DNA of 64,000 bases from assembly GCA_023333565.1 (NCBI GenBank), contig JAJKFH010001094.1:1-64000 (forward strand), written 5' to 3'. A program made the translations under genes and the position numbers. The stretch is from Puffinus mauretanicus (Eukaryota > Chordata > Aves > Procellariiformes > Procellariidae). Each line of letters opens with the position of its first letter. Position 1 is the first letter of the stretch. The notes below the pieces were generated by a model. That model did not search any database, had not been told where the DNA came from, and saw only the letters and a program-made list of their open reading frames with translations. Positions 12,901 through 27,900 of the stretch are shown here, piece by piece.

Positions 12901-15900
12901 CTTTGATTTGCTAACTCTTTTACAGAATTAACTCCATCAGAAAACATGCTAATTAGTAACTGAAGAGGAACAACAATGTCTAGTTCAGATAACACCTGAG
13001 GAAAGACAATAAATAAAAAAGCATGAGTTTCAAGCTTGATCAAAAGTGCCAGCCACTTTATAAGCACCTTTATCATATGATCCTCAGTTCAGCAAGTTCA
13101 GCTGCAAGCTTAGATTTCTGTTAGAATCAGAGCAAAAAAGAACTGGCAAAAAAAAGGGTATTTTCAAAATATTTGTTGGCATCTGCTTGGTGCGCCTTGA
13201 GATCCGTTTTATGCACAAACACACAGGGATATAGAATTGTGCCACAAAAGTATTTCTGTAAACCAAAAGTATCACCAATACTTGGATGAATAACTATTTA
13301 CTATATTTATTATTACTTAAAACTGAATTCCTGTATTTATTCTAAGAATCCAGTCAGAATAGTTGCCTACAGGTGTCAACATAGTGACAGGATGGTTATC
13401 TGCAAATCATTGAGGGAATATTCATCACCTATTTTGTCACCAACGCTCAGACAAATATGAGCTCATTCGTACTTGTCATTAACTGTTATTAGGTCAAGAA
13501 AAATCTAAAAAAAAAAAAAAATCATACTTCACTTGAAAACTCTGCATACATGAAAATTGCTACAGTCATCAGGTAAACTGGTCTTTGCAGAGGCTTAAAC
13601 CAAAATAACCCTCAGCAGAAAAGAAGTGACAATGAAGAATACAGGTATTATTCTGAGGTACCGTGGAAAATTTTATACCCTTCTGAATTCACTGTCCCCA
13701 GCTCACATGATTGTCGCTGTAGCTTTTGCATATGAACACTGGGTGAATGCCAGCTTTGTGGGCAAATATAGCACAAAAGGGCCAGAGAAGCAGAACGCTT
13801 GATGGGTACAGAGCTAGCCTAATCCAGATCTTCATAATCGGGAAAAACAGCTGCTTCTGGAGTCTGGAATTAATTTTGGAATCTACAGACCAAATTCTGT
13901 GGAGACTAAAAACTACTGCTGCCAAAAAGTCAGACAGCTGAATGGCCCTAAAGACACAACTGACATTCAAAGGTAAAAGGAATTTCCAGGCTTCCATTAT
14001 ATTGCCCGTGATGGGCTAGTAACATAAAGCTTGCTGGGATCTGTTTACCAACCATCCTTACACTGGGGCTAAGCAAAGGGCAGAAAGGTTCCATGATTCT
14101 TGGAAAAGTGGTTTCTTCCTCCCCCCCCGCTTTTTTTTTTTCTTTTCCAAAATCGTAAGCTGCTTCAGCATGACTTGTCAAGAGAGGACACTTACATGCA
14201 GCCAAAGCAATGCTTGCTCTTGCACAGAAGATGGGTACCCTGTGAATCGACAGCTAATGAAGCCAAACATCTCCTCCATGGAGAAAGGGAGAGGGCAAAG
14301 TTCAATGTCAAACATTTTGCTGAAAAGTAGAAAAAAAATATAGCATCACTGAGTTACTATGGCATACACTGCGTGAGATATAACATAAAACTGTTAGAAA
14401 GACAATCCCACTAGCAGCACTGATGATGCTTTTATAATCTTACTTGCATCCCCACCCTCCACAGGAGTTGAGCTAGGTTGCTGATACCACCTGTCCTGCC
14501 TGCACAAGATCATCTCTGAAGTTGGTGATGCACCTCATATGCCCAGTTTCATTTGACAGCAATATCTTTTTCAACATTCCAATGTAAAAAATAGAAAATT
14601 TCTCAGCTCACCACTCCTCTGCTATTCCATGTTTACACTAAAAAAGTTTACATCAATACCTACAACTATAAACTTACAGTCAGTTTCAGAGCCTCTTCAT
14701 CAGTTAAAAGGCAATGTGAAGTGCTATTGTCAAAGGCATGCACCAGCCATGAAATTATGACTCACCCACCATTTTTATTCTGGTGTTTTCTTTGCTCAAC
14801 AGGGGAAGATACTAGCTAAATCAATACAAATCATTACTCTTTCAGTGCCAGCTCTACTAATCCCCACCATTTCTCATCAACAGCTGGCCAGGAGCAGAAA
14901 GATGCTTCTTCCACCACGGTGCAGGAAGCCACTGAAAATGTGCCTTGTTCACAGCAAAGAAGCATCCATGTAGTTGGCTCCTGATACAGACTCGAGGATA
15001 TCAGAAGCGATAAAACGAAACCTTCCCAAAGCTTAAGTGCTTTAGTCTAAATATAAGTCATAAAGAATTCAGAAGCATTCACTCACTACTGTCTATTGCA
15101 CACAGGCATTTTTATTTGTTGCCACCATCTTATTATGCTAAAACCCTCAACAATCAACATATGCAACGATAGAATGGTTCCTACATATGTCTACATACCT
15201 CAACACTTCCCGGAACTCTTTCAGTTGATTATCAGGCACTTCCATCCTTATAGCTTCCAACCATTCTGGCATGATACATTCCCACACCGGCTGGTTTATC
15301 ACATTGTACGGAATCAAGCAAAGGATTCGATTCAGCCCTTCTTTTAATTGGGTCACAGCACTACATGATTTGTCCCAGTATCCACCAACCTGTGGGTATT
15401 TCCAGGAATCATACTGATGAACGATATTTCTAGCTCCTGTAACTTGCCCAGCACCGTAAATTTGCTCAGTGTGTTGCAGCCAAGAAATTGTGTGGGGTGA
15501 TCATCAGCACCTTCCAGCCTGAATTTAGAATTCAGCCATGGGGATTGCATTGTTTTATTCCTCTCATTTGACCCACAGTACACAAAAGCACTGTCCAAGA
15601 TTTAGATGAAGCTTGCTCACTTCCAGGCCATGACACCTCTCATTGTTTACAGTTCTCAACTAGCGACAGATTTGTTTGGTCAAATTTGCACCTTCAATTA
15701 TTTGCTCTGGGCAACTTGTTACAGTGCTGCGTCTTTATTCTGAAAAACTTGGTCTATACCAGGTGTTCTTTTGTGGTTGTCTTGTTTTGGATTTTTTTGA
15801 GGGAAGGTTCTCAGTGATGGAAGCCAAAAAATATACTTCTAAGTAAATAAATAACTGGCCTACAGAGATTAATTATTCTAACTGACCTCAGGTAACATCT

Positions 15901-18900
15901 GCTGTTCCTGACTAATGGCTCTAGCGATGCCTGCTGTTTTGGCAGCAACTACTGGTAATCTCAGCCAACAAACTATTTTTTCTCCATTCATCACAGTTAA
16001 TTTCACGGCTGTTTGTCTTCATGTTCTAGTGAACCCTTGCAAATCTGGCAAGTTGTCAGTCTAGTCTTACGTATTGCAGTGGGGGTAATAAAACTCAAAA
16101 AAAGGGGCTGGATCCAAGAAAAAGATCCATAACAGATAACAGCATGAGGTTCAGTCCTTCCTTTCCCCTTCAGCCTCAAAGCCCTGATCTCTTTTCTTCA
16201 GTTCTAACATTCAATTCATCCATCCACATCTCAAATTTCCTCAGCTGCCCTCCAATCCTCCCACAGCCAGGTGTATCTTCAGAGCGATGGTTCAGAATAA
16301 GACACATCGCACGCTGGTCTGCACACGTACAGCAAATCCCACATATTAGGTCATGAAAAATCCACGGATAGACACTTCATCCCTGATGATGTAATATATC
16401 ACATAAAGTATTTATGGCGCCTCCTAGTCTAGCCACTTAATTTTAGGAAACAAAACCAACATGTCCCCTGGACATTTTACATAAGAGGGTCACAAAATGA
16501 ACGTCTTCTCACAAAAGCACATGTGGTATAGTTGGCAGTGATAAATGAGGAAAGAGTCTTAAATCCCTCACAAATATAAAGTTCCTATTTTCATGCTGAT
16601 GTTTCATTTTCTACAGAGGAATATTCACATGCCTGCCTTTGTTGCCTGTCTTCACTATCCAGGTTAAGTGGTGAGTTCTGCTTCATAATTAACAGACAGA
16701 AAGAAAGACTCTTTCCAGAAGCGATTCCAGCAATGGTCTCACTTAGGCACCCTGAACGACCTTCCAGATAAGTCTCTTTCTCTCCATCCAGTAAGGCAAA
16801 CCATGGCAAACTAGTCTCTTAACTGAGTCACTGAAATTAGGTATCCCAAGATACAGGGCATCAGTATGCCCAGAGTTCCTTTCGGTTACAATTGTGTGAT
16901 TTCATGACCCTTAATTCGCAGCTGCAGAGATGAAGTATGCAAAGAACTGAGAAACATTAGTAAAGCAGACTAGTAAAGGACAGGCTTACACCTGGGAGCA
17001 GACAAATGATACCTTTTACTAAAGACAAGCTTGGGTGCTTCAGCAGCATAATGGAAATGTGCAGTTATCAAAAATGTACAGTATCTTTCAATACCTATAA
17101 TATTCTTCCTACCTGCCTTCATATTACTGTAAATAATCCCTGCTCTCTAACACATTAAAACTAAAAATGCTTTGAAGAGGAAAAATTCCTGAACTCCACT
17201 GCTCCCTCAACCACTGAGATTTCTTTTGCCTTGACAGAGCTGGGGGAGAAATGGTCTTTATACTTAAGACTTTAATCTCTGTGGCAAATAAAGGAACCTT
17301 CAGATAAATTATTCTTACCCTGGCAAACTCCATTGGTTTAGGAAGGAGGCACATAACCATGACATCAAACCGGACGTCACAAACAGTCTTCAACCACTTA
17401 GTAACAAACTGGGGTTTGAGCTTTTCAACCAGGCTACCAACTTCATCATCCATCATGTAAGCTGTAGAGTGAAACCACTGGAATACCATGCTAACCAGCC
17501 TTGCTAAACTCTCTGTGGGTGTATTCTCACTGGGAGTGCAAAGGCTTACCTGGAAGACAGAAACACAAATCAAGTTTCATTTCTAGAATTAAAGGTGGCA
17601 AGGAGAATTGACAAAACATTTCCAAACCAGAAAATAACAATAAGAGGGGGGGGGAAACAAGCACTGAATTTTTTGTTTCTTAGTTTCAACACTGAAAATT
17701 CTGCTTTGACAAACTGAAACCTTTTGGTCTGAACTTTAAAGTGACTTTTCATTTCAAAAGGTAATGTAATGCCTGGTAAAATATATGATACACATACACA
17801 CATATATATAAAATGTACAAGAAAAAAAGACAAACCAAATGAAGAGTTTCAAAAAGTCTGAAAGAAGATGTCTACTTAATATAATAAGTGTTTTTTGCTT
17901 TACGAAGAGATTCCAATTTTGATTTTTTGTCCTCATTTGGGGCTGGAATATGAGTTTTAAGTCCTCAAAAATTCTCACATAGTAATTAACATTCTTCTCC
18001 CCTTCTTCAAAATCTCTCTTTCTAAAACGATGTCTGCACTGTAAAACTGTCTCAAATCTGAGACCAAGTCTGTACCCTAATTCACAGACCAGGCACACTG
18101 CTAAGCCCTTAATTACCTGCTATTTGAGGCCTTGGTATCTTCTGGGGACAGGAGACAATGTTTTAAGTCAGGTTGCTGCACTGAATCCAAAGAATGGATA
18201 ATAACAGATGACAGGAGATTTAGGAAGCTCCTTTAACCACCTATTAGCTGTTTGTTGCCACTTCCTAGTGAAAGCTGTACTCTCAGCACTTGGCAACTTG
18301 AAACCAGTGACTGCTGCCTTGCAGCAAGTGGACAACAGAAAAATACTCATGTCATTTCTGGGGAAACAGCTGACAGCACTGCTTCCCAGAGAAGACCAGA
18401 ACCCATCTTACAAGTGCTTTTCCTCCACATTTTTTCTTGGGATAAGGTAGCTAACAACACCCTTGCCAATTCAAAGTACAGTATCCATTGTTCTACTTCA
18501 TCGCAGGTTGAAGTTGAGGTGTTTGCTTCCTAGTGCTTGTCTCAGTTGAGTATTAACTCAAAGGCGTTATCAGCTGGCAGCCTTTTTAATAGGAAATCTT
18601 GAGCTCTGTCCACTTTCTAGACGAAAGGTATTCATTTTATGAAAGAAAACAGCAACCCATTTCTCACAATCTGTGCTGTCATCTCTGCCAATACTCACTA
18701 CAGAGAGATCAAGAGATTTTACAAGAATAGTATGAAGTCAGTGAGCTCCCCCTCCCTACCACAGAAAGATAGACTTTCAATGTCAAGGATGAGGCATGTA
18801 CAGTGTAACAAAACTTGTTCTGTTCTCACTTCAATTCTGCTTCTGGAAATGTAGACCTTCGGTCTTTACAAAACATCATTTGAAACAGAATAGATCAATA

Positions 18901-21900
18901 TAGCACAATAAAAAAAAATTAAAAATAATAAAAGGCTTTAAGTCTAAAACAAAGTTAAACAACAAAACCCACAAGATATCAGCAGAATATAAAGTTTACT
19001 CATGTAGTCACTTGAAACAGCAGAGCAGCTTTGTTGGCTTTATGGGATTCTAGACCTGCCACCCTGCTGTCCCTATCTCTGTTTAGATGATGGATGAGGG
19101 GTCATACTATTCCCCACTTGTCACTGGGTAACCGAGGAGACATCCTGAGAGCTCAAGGTGAATTGGGAAGAGCCCAAGAAGGAGAATTCTCCTTAAAGAG
19201 AATTGCAGAATCCAACTTCTGAGGATCTACCAGGCTCCAGCCTGGCCTGCTCATGAACTAGCCAGCAGCAGCCCTGCTATTTTGGAATAATTTCTGCTAG
19301 CTACTGTGAGGTGCAGAACCAGCAGGGCTTCACTCTGTCAACCCACACTGGGTGAATTAGCTGGAGTACAATGACTGGGACTGATCCAGGTAGACCAATC
19401 TGAAGGCAGGAAGGAAAAGCAGCCCACTAAGACTTCTCCAGCCTATTCAGAGGTAAGAGAGAAAGCTGAGCTTCCAGAGCGTGATGTTGAAAGATGGAAG
19501 GTGAAAGACAGACCTTAGGGGATTGCCTTTTAAGGTTAAAATAATGGCACTCAGCAAGGGGCACTTGTGAGCAGAAGATGATGGCACATAGAAAGTCAAT
19601 AAAAAAAACTGAGAGGGTGAATAATTCTGTTATACACTCTATACAGGACTCAGAAAGCATTGAGCAGCTCCACAGAAACTAGTTCTGCAATCTCAAAGTC
19701 TGACAGCTTCACAGAACTCCTTCTTTTTGCTTAGAGAAGTATCCAACTAAAGAGAAGTATCCAACTAAAGCCAAGAAGTGGAAGAAAAGAGGTAAAATTG
19801 AGGCTTCAGAAAGAAAAGGAGAGGGAAGTGAGAGGAGTGAAAGAGAGGAAGAATTTCTTACCAAGAACCAAATTCCAAACTGGCTCAGGAGGCGTTGGTC
19901 ATGCTTGTCATCATCTTTATTATCAAAGTCTGTGTTGTCCAGGGAGTGATGGGAAGAGGATAGGCCCATCTGTCTTCTGCGGTTGAGTTCATACTCCCTC
20001 TGCTCAGCATGAAACTCTGCTTCCTTCAGCAAGCTATAAAACAAGCCTGTGGTCAGTGAATGCAGCTTTCCTGCACTAGATACAGGTACCTGATCAAGAA
20101 TAACTAGAGGTTAAGATATCCAATTCATCATTTTCCTGAGAACAGTAATAAAATAACATCAAATTCTAGTATTCAAGGCTGACTCCTTCCATGAGGACAA
20201 CACTCACAGCTGATCGGTACTCTGGTAATGCAGCAGGGGTTCAGTGCCCCTGCTCTGAATTTATCCTGGTGAAATTAAAATCAACTTGCACAATATTTGC
20301 AGGCAATATTTACATGAAAGCCTGATCCTGCTTTACATATTGATGCCTCATAAGCTGCCATATTACCTGATCACAGCTTCCACAGTACACACAAGTTCCT
20401 CGGCCCCACACTCCCGGGTATTGATAGGGGGTGGTGAGGTCTGATAAAGATGGGTTTCTGCAGCTGCCCCAACTTCACTGCTGTGATGATTCGAATGGCA
20501 TCTTTTGCAATAGCGCACTGGCCTGTTGCCATGGCGGCCACAGCAGCCCGCTGAGAAGCACGTGACAACAGCTCTTCTGACATGTGAACTACAGTTCTGG
20601 AAAATAAAAAAGATTTTATCAGGCCACAAGTATCAGGAAGTGGAACTGAAAACAGGGATGAGAGTCAGCGATGGGGAACTGGCTCAAGTGTCAGTCATTT
20701 CCAATATCACTATATATAAGCACAACTGCGTGCTAACTCCTGATGCTAAGTGTGATTGAACTTCCAGACAGATGAGCTCAGGCCTAAATGCTGGGCCTGG
20801 ACTTAAATGTCACAGTTGTTCTTCTTTTGGAGCACACCAAATCAACATTTAAGTCATCAACCTCAACTTTCTGGCTTGGAGCAATCTCTAAAATTTACAG
20901 TAGTTCTCTTAACCCCTGCTTATACTTCAGAATGTCTTTTTAAGTTACATGTAGCAACAGGCAGATCCTTAGGAGTGTAATCAATTGTGCCACATCAGTT
21001 TATGCTATGTAAGGATCTGCCTTATCATAGGAAACTGTCCAAGCCTCTGAAATATGTGCTACCTTTATTTTTGCCACCTGGTAATCCGGCCCAACATAAA
21101 AGTTTTCTTTACCACATAAGATCTAGAATATGTTATATACTGTATTCCTTATTATTAAAATGTTATTAAAACACACTAGCTGGTATGTACTGCAAGCAGA
21201 TTCTTTTTGTCAGCAATCTTTTTAGAGCCAAGCACTGAAGACTTTCAGTCTATTTGTTTTTAAAAATACACAGTTTACAGTAGGATTTTTGTCCAATTTA
21301 GGATTAATCCAAGACTTCAAGGAGATGAGAAGACATAAACACTTAGATTTAAAATTAATCTCTTGCTCTACCCTCTTCATAAGCAGAGTTATAGAATAAA
21401 AACTGAGCTCAACTTCATAATTGAATTGCTTTACTAATTGCCACTTCAACAAAAACCTACAATTCAAATAAACATCAGCAGTTTTAACAAAAAGAAACCT
21501 TGCTGCTGAAACATTCCCATCCACCAACAAGAGCATTCGTGGATAAATTGTGAAAATTTGGAATGGTACAAAAATGAACGCACCACATAGTAATGGAATG
21601 ACACTACACACAACATCAAATCATGCCCCATCACACAAATGACTGAATCTTACCTTCTTCTGACATATAGCAGAAATTTCAGCTGTAAGGGGAAGGCATA
21701 CAAAACATCAACACAGCATGACGATCCTTCTGTTTTATTATGGCAGCCACAGGAAAATGGACAAGCTGCAAGAAAGTCTCTGAGGCTAAACTTGTGTTTC
21801 CAGATATTATTGAAACCTCTATGCCTGTTGGACTGCATGAGGTAGGACACTGTATACTTAGGCCTACTGGCTATTTCTACACTGAAATGAAAGAACAGCA

Positions 21901-24900
21901 TTGATGCATTAAGTGTGATGTGCTCTGCATCCCCATCCACCTTCTGCCTATGCTTCAGCCTCATGGACAGACTTGTAAAAGTACACTGGTAGGCACACTA
22001 CAGTGGCATGCTGTAGGAGACGTGGCTCAGATGTGCCTACACTGCCTGTGAAAGCTCGCAGGATGAAAAATTCTTAATCTGGATTAGATTTCAACTAAAA
22101 GGAGACAGCAAAAAAATCTCCACTGCCTAAGAATTTTCAGTTTGCAGAACAAAGAGACAGGGATTGTCTTTGTTCTGTCCTTGAAAGGGTTATTTTAGAG
22201 AATATGTGACTGTCCTCGTAAACCCAGGAAATTCTGATTAGTCTGTCAACAAGCTTTGTCTGCATTCCAGTAGATAATAGAATATCAGGCTCTCTCACTG
22301 GCCAAGGGACAATGATTGGATCAATGACTGGATCATTGAAAAATATTTTATGTCCTTTTCTGATATCCTTTACAGACTTCTGTTCATTGAACAGATTTTC
22401 AGAAGCTTTAAGAGCTTTCGAATCAGACCCAGGTTACCGGAAAAACTAGCCCCTTTTTTTGGACACCAGTGTGGGACACAAATACTTTTAAAAAACTTGG
22501 CCCCAGCTGTGGATCCTTCAGGATTTGAAAATCTGCACAGTTGTCTCTGCTTCCTCACACATAAAGAGTATCATATTATTTCAGATAGAGGATTAGTCAA
22601 TTTTTCATAGTACTTTAAGGACATAAAGCAATATTAAGTACAAGCTACTTTAAAATTCTAAAAAATTCCTTTAGAATAGAATGCAGCATTTCAAGTAATA
22701 CAGTATGCAGAAATATCACTAAGCATAGGGTTGTACAATTATGATTAGTTTATACCTACCCTTAAAATACCTCTTACCTTGTGGTAGAAGAACATCAATC
22801 AACCATTCACTGTGATCCCTATAAAAATTGTATATCTAATTAGCTTTCCATTTTTTATTTATGCATTTATTTTTGCACAGAGGAAATTTATCTAAATTAA
22901 TGTTATTCGGAAGCTGCTTTTTTACAAATGTAGATTTATAAATTGCAGGGTGCTTTACATTACCTCTCTTTGTTCTGCCTGTCTTATTGCAAATTACCAC
23001 TTTGCTGATGTTGGTCCACCATGTTCAAGGCTTTCAAAAAATTACTTTTAAAGTATAAATTTATCAAATTAAAATAGTGTGTACTCTGAAAGTCTGATGG
23101 CTAAGAAAGGATAGTGAAGAATAACAGACGAACACAGAAAAAAAAAATTTACCAGTACCATTTTCTGTGAGTTTCCTTAGAAGCTCTGCTTCTACCAAAT
23201 TCAATTACTTTTTCCTGCAGCTTTAAATCAATGATGACTTAAAAATCTAAGGTGAGATGTAATTGCTTTTCCTACAGCTGGTGTGATATAAAGGTGTCTT
23301 AAACTGGGGATGAAAAAACCCATGTAGCTTCTGAACCACCTGTAACCTTGTCCATTTGAACTAATGATTGTAACTCCCCATAAGTGTTAGTAGATCTTGT
23401 AAAGCAATGCAAACCAAATTAGAATTTTAAAAAAATAAAAATAAAATAATAATAATGAAAAAAGAGTAAGTGAGGTTAATTCATCTCAAGCTATATTCCT
23501 TCCAGGTAATGGACAAGCCTGGACAAATTTCAGTTCTTTACTCTGCTGCTTCACAGTATAGAAGAGAATAGAGAATAATCTGAAATACATGTTACAGAAA
23601 AGGAATGAAGTCTCTATGAAAGAGCTTTCATTGTAATGTCCTGCTTTTAACAACAACTAAAGGATGAGGAGAAAAAACGTTTCATAAGCAAAAGTTTGTA
23701 CATTAATAAGGTTCCCCTATCATAGTCAGTGCATCCCACAGTATCTATTCATTCAGAGATCTTAACTTTAAAACTCACTACTGTTCAAGCTAGATGCAAA
23801 TGCCTATCATGTGGGGTAAATTTCTGTAATCCTTATTCATACTGAGTGGCAGTGTGCTCCATACGTTTCAACAGGGTTATCTATATAAATTATATACTGA
23901 TCACACTGAAATAAAGCATAATTCCAGAGTTCCGGACTCTGGAGCCTGACTATACCTGATCACCTTCCAACTCTTAGTTTACCTACCCTGCAATTCTCTG
24001 GCTGCATTCTTCACAAAGATATAGGGGAGGTGGCTTATCACCCAAAGCCACAGACAAGGATGGGTCAATGCACATCTGAAACACAGAGAAGGAAAAGAAT
24101 TAACACATCTGTTCACTGAAGTTCACTGAGAAAGTTCAACACATTAATGCTAGGACATAAAATATAACACAGCTTTGATATGTGTTGAGAGCATTTAGTA
24201 TTCTGAAAGATGGTACTCAGCATCCGACAGTACAGGATCTCAAATTATTCCTAACAAAGAGAGTGGTATAACTGAAAATGAGAGCCTATGGGAAGAGAAC
24301 AGGACATATTTCAATATCAGTATTATCACTCTCTGAAAGACAAGTATATTAGTATATTTTATGTTACACATTTACATTGCATAGTCAAGACAGACTTACT
24401 TTTTATTTTTTTCCAAAGAGACAGTCACTTAGAGGATCCATTGCTTAGGACAAGGCAATGTAAAAGTCTAGATTTTTCTCTCTCAGTAACGCCTCTTCCA
24501 GCAAAATCTAATTTTCAGTCACCATAGTTGTTAACTATGCAGCACAATTCCAGTGAGAGAACGAAGACTATGGACCCACAGTTCCCTTGGCAGTACGGGT
24601 CCAAACTTTGTCTTGCATTAGCTTTTATCCTTCCGCATTAGCCAGTTACAGAATACAGTTACAGTTACCGGCCAGTTACATAGACATTTGGTTAAGTGTT
24701 TTGTACTATTTAAGTAAAAGCTGAACAGTGGTATGTATACACAATACCTTAACCACTTAAATCAAAATGTTTCTTACTCCATTGAAGTGCAAGACCTTAT
24801 TTATAAAGACAAATACCTCTTTGAATGTTTCTCTTCTTTGTTAACCAAATTTACATTCATCTATCCAAGAGACAACAGGCTGCTTTTTTTCTGAGTGATG

Positions 24901-27900
24901 ACTGATCAAGACTGGTTCTGTCAAAGTTAAGCTAAAAGATCATTCAAAAATATTCAGGTATTTCATCTGCAAAGCTTGGAACTGTAAATTTCATTGATAT
25001 TTTGCTCTACTCAGTGATTAGTCTAAATCTAGTGATCACTACAACACGAAGCAACACCTTCCAGCTTTTTTTTCCTATGAAAAGGGATCATGGAGAATGA
25101 TTGGAGCGCACAGGAAAGTGGTCCCTTGCAGGACTTGTGAGATAGGTGTCAGCATTATGCCCTATCAGTATCATAGCCTGTGGAAAAGGCTCACTGAAGA
25201 ACTGTTTGACTAATGTAATTATGTTAGTATATGAATTGATGCCAGGAAAATTGGTTGTATCTACATATTTAACTAGATACAATCTAATTAATTAGTACAC
25301 CTAACTGTAGGATGGACTTGGGGTGCTGTTCTTGCCTCTGCAATCAAATTGCACTATAATCCTGGTCAAGCCATTTTACTTTGTTACCCTGCATGTAAAC
25401 AGGAAACATATCAGTTACCTCGCTCAAAGAGGGCTGTAGAAGAGGTAAGTCAAAGCTTTGTTGCTGTTTGCTTTAGGACATATTCCAAGCAAAGGATCAC
25501 AATCAGAGTAGGTGCATTGTGTGACCTCAATCAAGATACCAAAGTGAATATGTACCTATATAATTGATATAATGCTTCTTGTATATAGTAATATTTGTGC
25601 ACGTATTTATACACATATATGTGTTCAGGAAAATATTTACATGGATTAGCCAGGAGCCAGCTTAGAATTTTATAAAGTGCTCTGCAACCATCCTCATGTT
25701 TAATACCAAAACTTGGCCCACAGTAGTTGGAGGAAATATCCCATCTTGCTTTAGGCAGCCAAAAAACATATCCACAAACTTCTAGCCCCCTTGGTCTCAA
25801 CAGGCTTTACTGTTCCCTTATCTCCTGCACCTGCACACAACCAGAGCATATGGCTGGGGTCAAAGTGCAACCTCCCATCCCCCAGATAGTTGGGTTTGAC
25901 CCCTGAATAAATAGCAGTACCTTCACAGCTGGTTTGTTAATCGCATTATGGCATTCAATGTGCTGGCAATGAATAGGATTCCAGGCTGCAAAACCAAAAC
26001 ACAGCTGATTAATAAATGGTGAAAATACATTTACATTCTTTGTGTCTAGTGCTAACAATTGAGAACAATATCCTCTTGTACTAAGTACTATACAAATATG
26101 AGAGAAAACCTAGCCATTCCTCAGGAAGCCTAATAATTACAATAAACAACCTGGAATATATATGCTTACTGACTTGTTTGGGATATAATTATTAAATGAA
26201 CCATGACCTCGGCGAAGACATGCAAAAAGTAAGATGCAGACACCCCCGCTGTAGTCCCTTCCTGAACTCACCAACACCTTGAATTAATTACCCTTCCACT
26301 CCAGGAGCAGATGGTAGGAGTAGCTGAGTAAATTTCCCAGGCAAAATGAAAACACAGCTATGACAAAGGAAAAATAGTCCAGCCGCAGAAGGAGCCTTAG
26401 CTTTGTAATGACAAGAAGTAAACAACAAAGGTATGTTCAAATAGCATCACCTGGATGCTATACGGGATGCCCCCAGGTCAAAATGCCATGCAACTGCAGA
26501 TAATACTCATCCCATTCTGGGATACATTAACAGAAAATTTATATAGAGGAAAATTATTCCAGTCTTCCCAGTGCTAGTAATGGTTCAGATGGAGTATCAT
26601 GCTTAGTTTACAAACCTGCTTGCATGAGGGAAGTGATGCAGAGCAGTACAAAATGAATGATTTTTAAAAAAAGTCAAGAAAATCTATCAACCCTTCAAGG
26701 GAAGGCTTTAGAACAGACCAGACAAACATGTATCAGGAACATTCAGGATGTACTTGAGTTAGTCTAGGGGGTCTTCTAAGGTCTCTTCCAATCTTTCATT
26801 TTTATTATTTAAAATGTTGCATTCTGGTCCAGAAATTTTAAAGTGGACAAAACATATCCCCTATGACAGAGATTATTTGAAACAGGTTGAGACAGGCTAG
26901 CAGGAAAAACAAGTCATGAATTGCTGCTGGACAGTCCCCCCCTGTAGAAGCACAACCCCATCAGTATCATTGGGGAGTTTGGTGGACAGCGGACTTTGTA
27001 CCAGCCACCTACTCAGCTCCAGCTGCATTGCTGACTTTGTCTCTCATTTTCACCCTGTAGTCAACCTTGAGAACTTACCCATTATACTGACTGCACCTGA
27101 CATCACCTGACTTTTTTTGACAGATAAGCCAGATAAGGAGTCGTAGCAACAGCAGCAGTGATAGCAGCTGGCACAACAAAAGCAACCAAAGCAGTAATTG
27201 AAAGGAACATAAGCCAGAACCCTTGTGAGGCCAAGAAGGTAGTTTCACAGAACATTTGGCACACTGTATTTATTTCTTCCCCTGCTCTGGTTTAGTTAGT
27301 ATCGGGAGTAACACAATATATTTACTAGCCATGATCACAGTTTTTATTTTTCATAACATGTTTTGAAAATACAGAGAAATGGATATTGTATACACTTACC
27401 AAACAAAAGATTTCAAAATACATTGTAGAACTGTAAACACGTGACTTATGATCATTTCGTTTGTATTTATTTTGGCCTATGCAAAACAGGTGCACTGACC
27501 TGTGTACTGCAGTCCTCTGTACTCACTGATTGCCCCAGGGGGTTTTAAATTGGGCCAATAGTGAAATAACATTTGTACCGCTGGAGGTTTAACTTGAGAT
27601 GGCCCATAGGCTATCACATATAGCAAATCCTAAGGAAAGACACGTACAAAATGTTTATTTTGCAACATAATAAAACACAATTTAATATATATTATTTGTG
27701 TTCAAAGATACCTGAACACACAAAATATATACATTTCATGCCCTACCAAACATCCTTTGTATGCTCTTACAAGTAGATTAGGTGACTAACTTTAACGTGT
27801 TCACAATTGGCTTCTGCTACCACCCACCCTGCATAGTATACTAACACATAGCAAATAAAGCCTCTGTCTAGCCATGGAGCAAAGAGGTGTGATATAGATA

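Noticed and set aside
25340..25450. Possible sense MIR SINE in intron 8
   Set aside because: Only scattered short matches to the core; too weak to call.
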